From positions 15,438,601 to 15,502,600 of the forward strand of contig NC_064037.1 of NCBI RefSeq assembly GCF_932526225.1: 64,000 nucleotides of DNA, given 5' to 3'. A program made the translations under genes and the position numbers. The DNA is from Nematostella vectensis (Eukaryota > Cnidaria > Anthozoa > Actiniaria > Edwardsiidae). The notes under the pieces are model-generated. The model was not told where the DNA came from and did no database searches. It was given only the letters and a program-made list of their open reading frames with translations. Positions 53,301 through 64,000 of this stretch are shown one piece after another. How positions within the stretch are numbered: the first letter of the stretch is position 1; each line of letters begins with the position of its first letter.

Positions 53301-56300
53301 GTACCCCCCCCCCTGACCGTGATTAGTATCTGAGTAGTAACTGACTAATAACTGAGGGTTTAGTATCTAGGATCACCGCGGTGTACTTTGTTAGTATCAC
53401 AACAATTCCCCAAATCAGCCAATGTTTAAAAGTCCTTTAGTATGTTATGCAATCGTTTGTTATCTAACCTTGGGTTAAAAATCCTTTTCCACACTTGTCA
53501 CAGTGAAACGTCTTGTTATTCGTCTCCGGGTTCTGTTTATCGCTATGTAGAGCCCTGTGCCGGTTGAAGTAGTGGATGCTGCTAAACTTGCGCTGGCACA
53601 TTTGGCACGGGTACCATGTATCTGGACTATGAACATCGTACCTATGTTTTGTCAGCTGATATTGGCTTGGAAACTTTTTATTGCATTTGCCGCATTTCTT
53701 TACTGGACGCGTGTGGCGTCGACCTGTAAGATGAACAAGACCCATCGCCAAGAAAAGTATTGTCGATCAACCACTCCTTTGTTACCAATTGAAAAAAAAA
53801 CGTTTATTTACAAGGGAACTTTAAAAAAATCCACGAGTGACGTCTACTACAATATTAACGATATTTGATTGAAAATATCTTGGTTACTCGCTTGAATTAG
53901 CCAAACGAAATGGATTTTTCTAGGTTTCAATTATGACTCATGTATGGAAGTACTTTCCCAGGGGGAAGCATTGTACACCAAACGCCATTTAATATGGATT
54001 CTTTGGGATGTTACTTATCTAGGGGATTTTACTAGGGTTCACTCACGACTCAAAATATCTTATGGGGGTTTCAGCTTAAATTAAGATCTTATTTCACCCT
54101 CCCCTCCCCCCCTCATCACAAGAGTATGGAAGTACTCCCCCAGGTATTGTACACTACATGCCATTTAATTTGGGCTTTTTAAGGGTTCACTTATATCTCA
54201 AATGTTATTCAACCCCCCCCCCCCCTCATCTTCTATGCATGGGAGTAGTCCCACAGGGGAAAGGTATTGTACACTACATGCCATTTAGTTTGTGTTCTTT
54301 GGTCTCATGAGAAGGCTCCCGTTTGGCGACCTCTGTGTTGATGTGGATCCTGAGCACCTCTTTAAGGAGGAATTCCTTGCCGCAGTGGTCGCAGAAGTTC
54401 CTTTTTCCTTGGGGGTCATCAGGGCTGGAGTCGAGCTCAGAGTGTTCATCTTCCACATGGAAACGAAGTTGAGCTTGCCAGTAGAACAACGTGTCGCAAA
54501 ACTGTTGAGTATTTAAAGAAGTCATATTTTGGGGTATTATATTGGAAAAAAAAAACAGAATCGAACAAACTGGCTGACTTAAAAAACGTTGAAAATCGGA
54601 AACGTTGTTCAGCTTACCATCGAAAGGCCATAAAGGACATATAAATACTGGGAGGCCACAATACAAGAGACTGGTCATTTCCTTAAAACTTCACTCAAAC
54701 ATTCACATGACCGAAGACCCGAGACAAGACAAGTTAATACCCCCAGACATACTCTCAAATTTTCAACAACAAGAATTTGATAGCTAAAAGGCAGTCCTCC
54801 TAATTGTTTACGTTCAGCATTATTACCTTACAGGGGATCGTCCTGGTTTTGGTTTTCGCCTTTTCTTTAAGTTCAAAACTGTCCGCTGTGGCATTATCAT
54901 CATTATCATTTAGGACTCTATCAAGATCGCCTTCATCGCTTAGCTAAAGAAAAAATACACAGAAATATTAATCTTGGAAATTGGGTATGCTCTTTGGAAT
55001 TTGGATAAGCCATAGAAAATCTGCTAAATATCTACGTGTTAGTTATATAGTTGAGTCTTAGCATGCTCAACAGGCGATAGTTGCGTGAAAGACAGAAAAG
55101 CCGAGATAGTCTGCTTGAAAAAGCTTTCAATTTTTGGCCGAGTGCTACGTCGGATAGAAGGGCTTTTTTCTAGGGCGATTTTTGAGAACCTGTTTCATAG
55201 GTTAAGCTGAATCCCGAGGACTCGAATACAGATCATTCGAATTCCCTGCCAACTTGACTGACACCAACAAGAGACAAGAGAATCTATAAGAATCCGCGCT
55301 ATTAAACAGGCAAACTGCTCTAAATTATCAGTCACATCCTAAAAAAAAAAACTTCCAATATACACACAGCTTTCACAAGTTTGAAATACTTTTCGCGTTT
55401 TCCGTTAAAAATCATGGGAGATGGTTACGTAATCGACCGGAAGTAAACTGGTGATAATGCGGCTTTAACAGGGCTCCACTGTACGCACAAAGCACTCAAC
55501 TTGAAGCCGCATTGTAACCAGTTTACTTCCGGTCGATTACCTAACAATATCCGATGATTTTAAACGGAAAACGCAAAAAATATTTCAAAATATTGGAAGC
55601 AGTGTGTCTATTGGAAATTTCTTTGAAGGTGTGATTGGTAATTTAGAGCGTATGGCCTGTTAAATATCTCGGGTTCTAATAGATTCTTTTGTCTTTTAAC
55701 GGTTGAGGTTTCCGTCGGACCTCCAGAAGTAAACTGGTGACAATGCGGCTTTAATAATGGTTTTGGTAACAACACTATTATACACCAGTACCTCACTATT
55801 AACACCATCATCTTTCCTTCTTGTCTTTAGTCTGCAGCTGCGGCGCCGGCTCTTGCAAGGCGGCATGACAGCTTCCTTAAAAGCTTCTTTGTCGTACAGC
55901 AACACCTCGTCCACAATGTCCTCAAAGTCAGGGTCTGCATTCTTCTGCTTGTCATCTTCACCATTCGACTCCTCCTCAGATTCAGAAGATTGTGCTTTAG
56001 CTTCAGCAGTTGAGGTTTTTACTGTGTTTTCTTGAATAGCTGACTTGGTATGCCCTAATGATGATATGCCATATATTTTTTTCTTGTTGAGAGATTTTCT
56101 TCTTATAACAGATTTTCTTGTACCTGTTGATTGAACAAGAACTTATTACACTTAATTTTCGCGAATTCAAAATTGTGCGATTTTGAGATGCCTATTTCGT
56201 GTCACTTTATTTTCGCGATTGCGCTCTTTTCGAAATATAAAATAAAATTAAAAAAAAAGGTCACGATTTTGGTACAATCAAATCAAGCAAAAAATTAAAT

Positions 56301-59300
56301 GGAATTAAAATGTGTATCAATCATCAGTAAAAATCAGTGAATGTTTTGCTATCGAATATTTGAATAAGCAAAACCCAACAAAAGATTTATTAACAGGCTA
56401 AATTGAATTCCGAGAAAAAGTCTTCCTTATCATACGACTCACTACCTTTGCTTACGTACTATATGTTCATTTCATGGATGAAGTATGGCACGAGTCAAAG
56501 GTAATATTTGGTCCCATATTTTCTCAATAAATACAGCTGGGAATGTTATTCAACTATCTTGAACACTCTGTGTTGGTATATATCTACCCTATAAATAAAG
56601 TATTGCGAATTAAAGGGGGAATTACTTTCTCCCTATAATGATGATGAATTTGCGGACTAAATAGATAAGGTGTATCAAAAAAGATTAATGTTTTTATTTT
56701 CATGTCACTTAATTCTCACATTCTTCTAAAATTGAGACATGAAGATAATATTGCATCAGTACCTTGATGTCTAGTCGTCGGTACTGATGGACTTGAATCA
56801 TCTCCATTCCACCCCCCTGGTACTTGTATCTGGATAAGGGAGTTTTGTATACTGTTCACATCAAGAACTTGCAGGTCACTGGAAAGTAAGAGTAATTGAT
56901 CAGCAAACAGCCCATCATGACTGCCATCTCTGGACATTCTCAGAAATTCTCAGAATCTCAGAATACTTTTTCTTTAGTATTTCCTCCAAAGACTAATTGT
57001 TTTGTTTTATACAGGTACTGTATAAACTGAATAATGATTTGAACCACTGAAAGAGCCTCTGAAACAATTCAGCCTCTTTTTGGCATTTTTGGAAAAAGTA
57101 AGACTCTTGTTTGTTTTTTGTTCTTTTTGTGGGTGTGTGAACTGTATGTCCCTCCCACTTTTAAGTGGAAAAATATGTTTACAGAAAAAAAAAAGATAAA
57201 GGGACAAAATGACAAAGACATATTGCAAATGTTAAATCAAAATGTAAATATTATATATTATCCTGGTTAGATTATTCAGTACAAAAAATAGTCCCATCTC
57301 CTTTTAGAATTAAAATGTATAAGGCTAATAAAACAGTATGTATACCTGTCACATGGCATGGCCGGGGAGACCACTGCGCTTTCCATTCCTGTATCCTACA
57401 GATAAAAAATTGATCAGTTACTTGATATTGAAAGCAGTTTACTTTTGGTCGATTACATACAATCTCCAATGATTTTTAATGGAAAATGTGAAAAATATTT
57501 CAAAATTGTAAAGAAGTGTGTGTCTTGTAAGTTACTTTGAGGATGTGATAAGTTAGAGCAAATGGCCTGTTAAAAATAGATATAAAAATATCATATAAAA
57601 ATAGATATAAAAATATTCTAATAGTTTTTTTTGTCTCTTGTTGGCTGAGGTTTCAATCGGCCGTCCAGAAGTAAACTGGTGACAATGCGGCTTCACACTA
57701 ATCTATGTATTACTTTGAAAAATTTGTACACATTTTTTCATAAGAACTTTAAATTTAAAGAGTTCATGAGGGGCGCAAAAGTGGTAGGGAGGATCTTTTT
57801 AAAATTCTTGAAGAAAGACTTGAACACAAGCAGGGTTAAAAAACTCATGGTTTCATTTGTTTAAATAATGCCATTTTAGCACCAATTTTTTCATTTCTAT
57901 TACTACTGTGCCTATCATCATGCCACAGAAAAAAAACAGTACCTGCAAAGGTATAATGGGCTGGTCAGCATTTGAATAATTGCCCTTATGGTTACAGCCT
58001 GGGTACCAAGCATACAAATCTTTGCTCTCATCTTCTCTTTTCTTGGAAATTGATTGATGTGGTGACCTTCTGAGTAGCATTGAACTTTTGACTCCTAAAG
58101 TAACAGATTTTCTTGGATCTGTTAAAAATATACACTTCATTTGAGAGATGCATTATTATATTTTATAAAAAGATGTAAAGTACCTTGATGATTTAATGGT
58201 TTTGTTATGTGAGAAGAGAGGGCTTCTTTTGCACTCCATACTTCTGGGAGTTCTATTTTGATAAGCGACGCTTGAATTGCCTTGACATCAAGAGTCTTAA
58301 GATCACTAGAGTTTAAAAAGACAATATCAATAACAGCTAAATATGAACAGGCTAACAGTAGAATAACATGTGTCATCTGAGGGGCTACAATAGTATCAAA
58401 CAAATGCTAAGAATCTGTCCCCAAAAATTGTTTTACTGAGACACCCATCAGCTCCTTCCAGCATAATTTTTGTAGCAGAAAAACATCACATGCTTTTAAA
58501 GTATGGCTACCTTTCCTCATCGGGCTCAGAGGATGTTTTCTCAATAGGTTCCTCTTCTTCTTCTTTCTATATAAACAGAAGAGACATTTAGAAAATAAAT
58601 GGATTATCATACAAATAAAGATAATATCACTCTGCCTTTATAAACTACAGATAAACCGCATAGCTAAATTGGTGATGCATGACCTTGGGAATCCAAAATC
58701 CTTGTCTAAGTTGTAAATAGATCTTAGTCAGACAAAAGCTTTGGGGGCGGTCTGGTTTTGATTGTTTGGGTTGATTAACTTACTGTATGCGCTATTCCCA
58801 AATGAAAAAAAGGAATTTCGGATTGTGGGGATCGTGCAACAACAAATTTCGATATAACACCTATACATTCTCAATATATACACCCCCAAAGTACTGATTT
58901 CAAACTCTTTACTCAAATTATAAAAAAAAAAACACCATTAAGGCACCATATAACAAACACAATAAATTCAGTCCTAATAATCAGTTGTGTAGCCAGGATT
59001 TGCTGATGGGGAATTGCAGGCCGAGATTCTAAGATATAACGACACATTTTGGCAGTCTAGGGGTGAGAGTACATGAACCTAACCCCATCTATGGGGGTGT
59101 AGCTGAGCGTCATTCAAATCTTTGCCGGAACTAACCCAATTTGTCTTTGAAACCCGGATTCCCAGGACCATAAGGATAAGAAAAAATGCTCATTTTGCCA
59201 TTTTGTGCTACTATGGAATTTCTCAAAGCAACCAATAAGCAAATAGTGTGCAAGGTTTTCACTTTTCATTTGGACTTATGATGAAGCATTGGTTGTTCAT

Positions 59301-60125
59301 TGCCTTTATGTATCCCTGTTATCCAGTACTTTTATTGCTGGAACGCAGAAAATTTGAATGAGCTTTATGCTTTGGGCATATTATAAGGGGGAAAGGTTAG
59401 AGGATATACTGTATGCACCTCACTGCAAATTGGGGTTTGGGGAGGGGGGAGTAACAGTCAGATCTGACACAAGTCCATAACATGGCAATTCCATCGTACT
59501 AAAGAGTGTCATATTGGTATGAAAGAGAAGTCTTCAATAAGCTCAAATTGGTCATATTTTGCTTTACTATGCCCAAACACGACATGTTTTATTTTTTAAA
59601 CACAATTAGACACAATTTAGTGCTGCGAGGATGGTAATGGATCATTGGGCAAGTCAAATTACAAATAACCATCATCTACACATATACAAACATTTCTAAT
59701 TTCTAGTAGTTTATTGAGTATAACATCTCTAAGCGTTTCAACTTTCAGCTGATGTGAGAACCATCACACATTACAGCTCTAGAAATTACTTATTCAATAC
59801 GAGATTCTCAGTTGAACAAGAAATGATGGATTAACGTATCCAGTATTTTCTCTTATTTCCAAACAAAATCTCTACATCCAACAAACAGCTACGACATTTT
59901 ACAAGAATACTACTTAGTATTAGCCAAATATAAGCTTACTAAACAAGAACTTACACGTGAATTGGCAACAACACATCCAGACTGCTGGGCCAATTTCTCG
60001 ATTATCGAGTGAAGTTTGCGCCTGCAAAACAAATAATTGAGGATTCAATCTAGTGTTTGTCATGAGAATGTACAAACAAGGACGATATAGCTCGCATACC
60101 CGCGACTTCGTGAAATATCTGTCAT
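50320..60125 (-). CDS. Multi-exon C2H2 zinc-finger protein (Z2), about 1200 aa
   Basis: Exons by splice signals and phase: 60100-60125, 59955-60021, 58511-58566, 58184-58305, 57943-58118, 57346-57395, 56763-56878, 55792-56123, 54827-54943, 54501 down to about 54305, 53469-53723, 52629-52849, and the long last exon 50320-52188. The start MTDISRSRG is at 60125. The N-terminal exons occur as a duplicated set: SDLKTLDVKAIQASL followed by RKSV, then SDLQVLDVNSIQNSL followed by RKSV. A conserved block, DPDFEDIVDEVLLY then PPCK, follows. Nine C2H2 fingers begin with CKFC split between exons, then seven well-formed fingers in the last three exons plus one damaged finger. The tail of over 500 residues is basic, then Asn/His/Pro-rich and disordered. 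It is a probable nuclear DNA-binding factor. The exon near 54305 has lost its 3' end to a repeat, so the complete transcript is uncertain. Confidence 0.75.
53757..53905. repeat. Dispersed repeat R1, copy 3
   Basis: The landmarks CACTCCTTTGTTACCAATTG, AAGGGAACTTTAAAAAAATCC, GAAAATATCTTGGTTACTCG and CTTGAATTAGCC match the first copy. It lies in an intron of Z2. Confidence 0.6.
53935..54305. repeat. Three tandem units invading a zinc-finger exon
   Basis: Each unit has GTATGGAAGTACTCCCCCAG or a variant, TTGTACACTACATGCCATTT, then TTTGGG and GGGTTCACT; C runs close the first two. Units start near 53935, 54118 and 54232. The last unit runs into the finger exon of Z2, and its inverse supplies the last codons (KLNGM and stop) of that frame. 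Confidence 0.75.
55400..55755. mobile_element. MITE with AAGCCGCATTGT termini, plus an inverted half copy
   Basis: The element 55512-55755 has GAAGCCGCATTGTAACCAG on the left and GGTGACAATGCGGCTT on the right, with GTTTACTTC inside each end. To its left, 55400-55480 is the inverted left half (CGCGTTTTCCGTTAAAAATC, GACCGGAAGTAAACTGGT), giving a large palindrome. It lies in an intron of Z2, just past an exon. Confidence 0.75.
57429..57693. mobile_element. Second copy of the AAGCCGCATTGT MITE
   Basis: CAGTTTACTTTTGGTCGATT, then AATGATTTTTAATGGAAAAT, AGAGCAAATGGCCTGTTAAA and CGTCCAGAAGTAAACTGGTG follow the same order as in the copy at 55512-55755. The left terminus is lost. It lies in an intron of Z2. 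Confidence 0.7.
58735..58870. mobile_element. Diverged relative of the 2681 foldback MITE
   Basis: TGGTTTTGATTGTTTGG, GCGCTATTCCCAAATGA, GGAATTTCGGATTG and GATCGTGCAACAACAAATTT match the units at 2681-3134. It lies in an intron of Z2. The remaining intron sequence to 59954 holds nothing recognised. Confidence 0.6.
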
Positions 60126-60647
60126 GTTGTGGACAACAACAACATGTCCCTACTTGTCTTGTTGCTTGCTGTCTAAACATTAGGTCCCAGGCCCCGCAGA
60201 ACGCATGCGCAAATGACATCGCATGACAGAAACAACAACAAAATTCCTTGGAAAATAATTCTTGGAGTACTTGACAAAAGTAAAGGCTTACAAAAACTTA
60301 AACAAGTGCGCGACCCAACGTAGCGTACTGCGACTCTGAAATTATCTAACATTTCTTGTCTTTAAGGGGGATAGGGGGTGGGGGGGGGGGGGGGTACATA
60401 AAGAACACTGGCGGCCTAGGTTTATACCGTGTCTGAATTTCAGATAAAGTAAGGATTTACAGATGAAAGACTTAATTATAGAATCCTAGAATCTTTTATC
60501 GGTGCGTGGACCCGCGCGCGCTCGTGCAACATGACGCACACTAGTGACGCAACAATCAAACGTGTTCCAATTTTTGAGATTCTCATTTCTGCTCCCCGGT
60601 TGTCCAGGGAAGCACACATTTCCTTCATCACACATTTTTCAGTCGCA
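60126..60647. promoter_or_regulatory. Shared upstream region of two head-to-head genes
   Basis: About 520 bp separate the start codons of Z2 (60125, minus) and the acylated protein gene (60648, plus). It contains a G-rich stretch with a run of 14 G (60366-60395) that could form a G-quadruplex, and a CGCGCGCG cluster at 60513-60520. No TATA box was assigned. Bidirectional control is inferred from the layout. Confidence 0.45.
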
Positions 60648-62201
60648 ATGGGCGCCGCGTGTTGTACAGCGCATGCGAAAGAGCCCGAAGTGCTTCAACA
60701 AATCGAAGGAAAACCCGTGGGATCAGAAGCGACAGGATTAAACCAATATGTGAAGAGTATCAATTTTGATAAAAACAATGGAGAAGACGCGATAAATGAG
60801 ACGCAACCAGACGACAAGAGAGAGGAGGCTGGAGAGGATGACAATAATGATAGTGGCGCGATAGAGGATCAGGGGACGGCTCCTCGAGTTAGACGTGTCC
60901 ACGTGATGCACGTCGACATGCGAGAAGAGCTTGCAAGAGGCGACAAGAACTTCACAGAGATTCTCCACGGACAAGGCATGAAGTCCGCGCGCGCTGGGAG
61001 ACTGGTTCTGAGTAGCCGCAAGGTGGTGACCAACAGACCAGGTACACCCGCGCCTTGTCCTACGAGCAGACAAACCCACATGGATGGGATCAAGAAGCTT
61101 GTTAGTTCAACTCCCAGCACAAGCACTACTCGGGGGTACAAGGAAAAGGTATGCAAGACCTGTGAGCTCGAATCACTGAAAGAAGGAAACACAAGAACGA
61201 GCTCGAGTGATGAGAAAGCTACCGATGGAAAAAATTCATCCGACCGTACTCCTCCCTCAGCCCGGAAGACAGCCTCGGTCAAGAAGATATTGAGGAAGCG
61301 ACCAAAAGGCGCGCGGAGGAGGTCCCAGGAGACGATTCCTGAAGAGATGAAGGAAGACACCTCTGCAAAGCCACAAGCCAGGGTGAGCGCGTGGAGAGAT
61401 CACCGCAGGTACTATAGCAGCCCTGAAAGCAGTGACATGTCACTGAAGAGCTTCTCCTCCTGCGATATCGATGAGGATGAAACCAGCCTGGACTCAAAGT
61501 TTGACAGCGTGACTGCTCTGGGCCCCAGCTCCCCTGCGAGTTACTGCAGCAACGGGTTTACTACATGTGGTACACCTCGGACGTCTTCGGATGAAGAGCT
61601 CGTCACCTTGTTGACATCTACGGTGGACGGTAAGCCTAGACCAGTGCTTGCAAGCAAGCAGGCGTACGACAGACTGGCCGAGACACACGGTATCGTGGCA
61701 ATCATCCTGAAGGACAACCTTCCTGGTTACCCCACCCCCGAACGCATCTCCGACGAGGAGTTGACCAGGTACGTCGAGCGATCAGCGCTAGATGAGATGG
61801 TACAAACCGAGGGCTGGAGAGAAGTTGCAGGGCAGTATAACTCGGACTCAGACAGCGAGGCGGAGGAGGATGTGCCACTAGCGTTCGCCGCCATCAAAGG
61901 ACGTGACCCTGAGAAGGCAGACAAGGAGCGAGAGAAGAACATGTGGGTCATGTATCGCGCTTATCGCGCCATGAAAAAGGCAAGCCGCCGAGGACGCAAG
62001 TTCCTGACAGAGGTGAAGGGGTACCTGCAAGACAGAAAGGTGCGCAGGGTGTCTCCACTATTTGCCGAGGAGTTGTTTGTCCCTGTAAGACGTGAAGAAC
62101 AGCAGTCGCAGGTCAGTGGAGGACAAGTCAAGTATGAGGAACAGGCCAGAGAGGCACTGGCCGTAGTGGAGGACGATTTGGACATTCAGGACCTTGAGTG
62201 A
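60648..62201 (+). CDS. Intronless acidic protein with predicted N-terminal acylation (517 aa)
   Basis: I chose ATG 60648: it gives MGAACCTAHAKEP, a typical start for myristoylation at Gly2 and palmitoylation at Cys5/Cys6, in good context (GCAATGGGC). An upstream in-frame ATG at 60531 would bury this signal. No known domain was recognised. The protein is charged and Ser/Thr-rich, hence mostly disordered. It has a basic Arg/Lys patch near residues 215-230 (KKILRKRPKGARRR). Better conserved-looking segments are VHVDMREELARGDKNFTEIL near the start and an ordered C-terminal third (LAETHGIVAIILKDNLPGYP, then WVMYRAYRAMKKASRRGRKF). A plasma-membrane-bound adaptor or scaffold is possible. It is head to head with Z2. 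Confidence 0.75.
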   Translation: MGAACCTAHAKEPEVLQQIEGKPVGSEATGLNQYVKSINFDKNNGEDAINETQPDDKREEAGEDDNNDSGAIEDQGTAPRVRRVHVMHVDMREELARGDKNFTEILHGQGMKSARAGRLVLSSRKVVTNRPGTPAPCPTSRQTHMDGIKKLVSSTPSTSTTRGYKEKVCKTCELESLKEGNTRTSSSDEKATDGKNSSDRTPPSARKTASVKKILRKRPKGARRRSQETIPEEMKEDTSAKPQARVSAWRDHRRYYSSPESSDMSLKSFSSCDIDEDETSLDSKFDSVTALGPSSPASYCSNGFTTCGTPRTSSDEELVTLLTSTVDGKPRPVLASKQAYDRLAETHGIVAIILKDNLPGYPTPERISDEELTRYVERSALDEMVQTEGWREVAGQYNSDSDSEAEEDVPLAFAAIKGRDPEKADKEREKNMWVMYRAYRAMKKASRRGRKFLTEVKGYLQDRKVRRVSPLFAEELFVPVRREEQQSQVSGGQVKYEEQAREALAVVEDDLDIQDLE

Positions 62202-64000
62202 GCGTAGCTCCTGAAAGGTCTACTATGTTTTCATAAGGTTTCGAATAATTTATCAGAATTAGTGTGTATGTCTGAGTGCGATAGACATTTAGACATTTAT
62301 TATTTAGCTACTCTAAATAATATACATGCGCAGAAACGTGATGGCGAGAAGGCTTTGCAAAAAGGAGAATCACTCTGGCTTGAGAAAGAACTGGACTCGC
62401 GAGATAGAAGAGTGAGAAGTCTCTACCTATATCAACATGTGTGACAGCAGAAAAGCGTCAATACAAAATTAGACACGGGAACCTCGAGACTTCTGATAGA
62501 AGCCTTAACAATGTGCCCATACTATATGTACTTTATATTAGAATTAGTGTGTATGTCTGAGTGTGGTAGATTTAGCGACTGGGACCCTTTAGGAACGCAG
62601 AGACGAACAACAAACAGTTCTGAATTACGATAAAGCAAGAGATACACCAAAACGTTTTGAAGGATGAAAAATTACCAAAGCCAAATACAAATAAATGAAG
62701 GCTCGGATGCTGAAAGAAAGGGGTTAAAAATACACCAAACGGTCATCAAGAAACAGCAAAAAAGTGAATAAATAAACATATAGAGGATCAGAAAATTTCA
62801 CGAGAAAAGACTACAGATTTAGTTACTCTCACTGTAGAACTGATGTGCTATAGCCTAAAGATAAAGAAAATTAAGTCAAGAGTCACCTAGACGAAATCCA
62901 TTTGTGCGCCGAATGGCTTTAATGAAGATACAAACGTATCGCGATAGAAGGAAAAGTGAGACGAAGAAGATAAAAACGGCTGCGAAAAGAGAGCGAGCCA
63001 CAAGGGGAAGTAGTCAAACAGGTTAAAAGTGTTTTGATGAGAAGTTAATTGGGAAAGGGTTAACACGAGAATGAGATAGAAGTGGGCATGGAAGAAAGGC
63101 AAATAAAAGGTTCAACATAGAAATGAAGAGGAGAAGCAGTTTAATAAAAAGAAAGGATTGAGATGCTGAGAATTAGGAAGAAGAAGAAAGCGACTGATCA
63201 GAATAATAAAGATGGCGGAACAAGGGTAGAAATACGGAACGAAGGCTTGAGATCGACGGAAAATGTGATGGAATGGATGCGGTAGAATACCGATGGAGGG
63301 ACGAAGAAGGCTAGCGTAAATGGTCGTAGGAAATGGAAAGTAAGACGATGGAAACCAACAGCACCCAGTCTACGCATGCGTGAATTAGCGGAAGCAAGGA
63401 TCGTAGGGCACCGATGGGTTGCTGTTGGTTAGATTGGAAAAGATGGCAGAAGGTGGGACGGAATGGGGGTGGGGTATTTAGGAATGAAAGGAGAGGATTT
63501 GGCAGAGGTGATTGAGATGGAATGGCGTTTCGTTTTGTTTGTAAGGTAATTGGAATTTTAGCAGAGAGGTATGTAAGAATGATATTGAGTAAGAGATTAC
63601 ACGGATGCAAAGGGGTTATTGATAAAGTTTATGTTTGAAATTGATTCGGTGGAAAAGTTTACGAGTAAATAGAACCAAGAAAGTCGAGAAGATAAGAGCA
63701 TTGTTGAAGAAAACGAAAAGATGAAACAAATAATGGACTAAAAAGAAACTACAAAGTATAGAATTAGAATTAAAGATCAAGATGTTGATAGTATATTGAT
63801 AAGTACAGAATAATGGAAGAATGTGAAAACTAAGTCTGAATACAAAAGACGAACGACGAGAAATGAGGACAGTAGAAAATGGGATGGAAAATAAATCGAG
63901 TGTTAAAAAAGGATATGAATGACTATTCAAAATCTTGGAACAGCACGACGAAGAAGTTGCAACAAGTCGTGGATAATAAATCAACGAATTGGAATAAAGG
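62202..64000. other. Non-genic end of window, purine-rich from about 62880
   Basis: After the stop codon a phrase AGAATTAGTGTGTATGTCTGAGTG occurs twice in part (62257-62280 and 62538-62561). From about 62880 to the end the plus strand is strongly biased to A and G, with GAAGAAGA-type words but no fixed period. Minus-strand ORFs here are Ser/Phe/Leu-rich products of that bias and carry no domain. Confidence 0.5.

Noticed and set aside
63311-63984. Two minus-strand ORFs of 99 and 122 codons
   Set aside because: Composition follows from the purine bias of the strand; no domain or splice evidence.

Overview
The window looks like metazoan nuclear DNA. Genes are multi-exon with GT-AG introns, coding density is low, and there are many small inverted-repeat elements, poly-G/poly-C tracts, a tRNA-derived SINE, an intronless class A GPCR and C2H2 zinc-finger genes. 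The gene and transposon mix fits an anthozoan cnidarian such as a sea anemone, but that is inference; no species marker was seen.

Left part (about 4.5-28 kb). A divergent gene pair is present twice in tandem. Each unit has a small novel gene on the minus strand (NG1, 174 aa predicted; NG2, 167 aa predicted) head to head with a RCHY1/Pirh2-like CHY-CTCHY-RING E3 ligase gene on the plus strand. The unit order is NG1 (4535-6092), RCHY1-like A (7148-12521), NG2 (14275-16834), RCHY1-like B (25268-27991). I assembled all exons from splice signals and from agreement between the copies. Both intergenic promoters carry three NF-kappaB-type motifs at the same order and spacing, plus a CRE palindrome. 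This suggests a stress- or immunity-inducible effector/E3-ligase module, and it is the most interesting system here. Unit A has an ISL2EU/IS4EU-like DNA transposon in intron 1, with an intact SWIM-YqaJ-PHD gene and only the THAP exon of the transposase. Unit B has a very young Ty3/Gypsy retrotransposon (18152-25117) between its promoter and its first exon; its LTRs differ only in one G tract.

Middle part (28-43.7 kb). Mostly non-genic: a 3-kb 32-bp VNTR (30.5-33.4 kb) with a 724-bp higher-order repeat, two foldback elements (34.0-34.4 and 34.6-35.5 kb), one intronless GPCR (36551-37525), a SINE (40.2 kb), a decayed repetitive ORF (41.3-42.3 kb) and a 66-bp minisatellite (43.0-43.5 kb).

Right part (43.8-64 kb). 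A degenerate zinc-finger paralogue (43.8-45.9 kb) lies beside a larger zinc-finger gene of about 13 exons on the minus strand (50320-60125). The larger gene has internally duplicated N-terminal exons and nine C2H2 fingers. It is head to head with an intronless gene for a predicted N-acylated acidic protein (60648-62201). The last 1.8 kb has no gene; its final 1.1 kb is strongly purine-rich on the plus strand.
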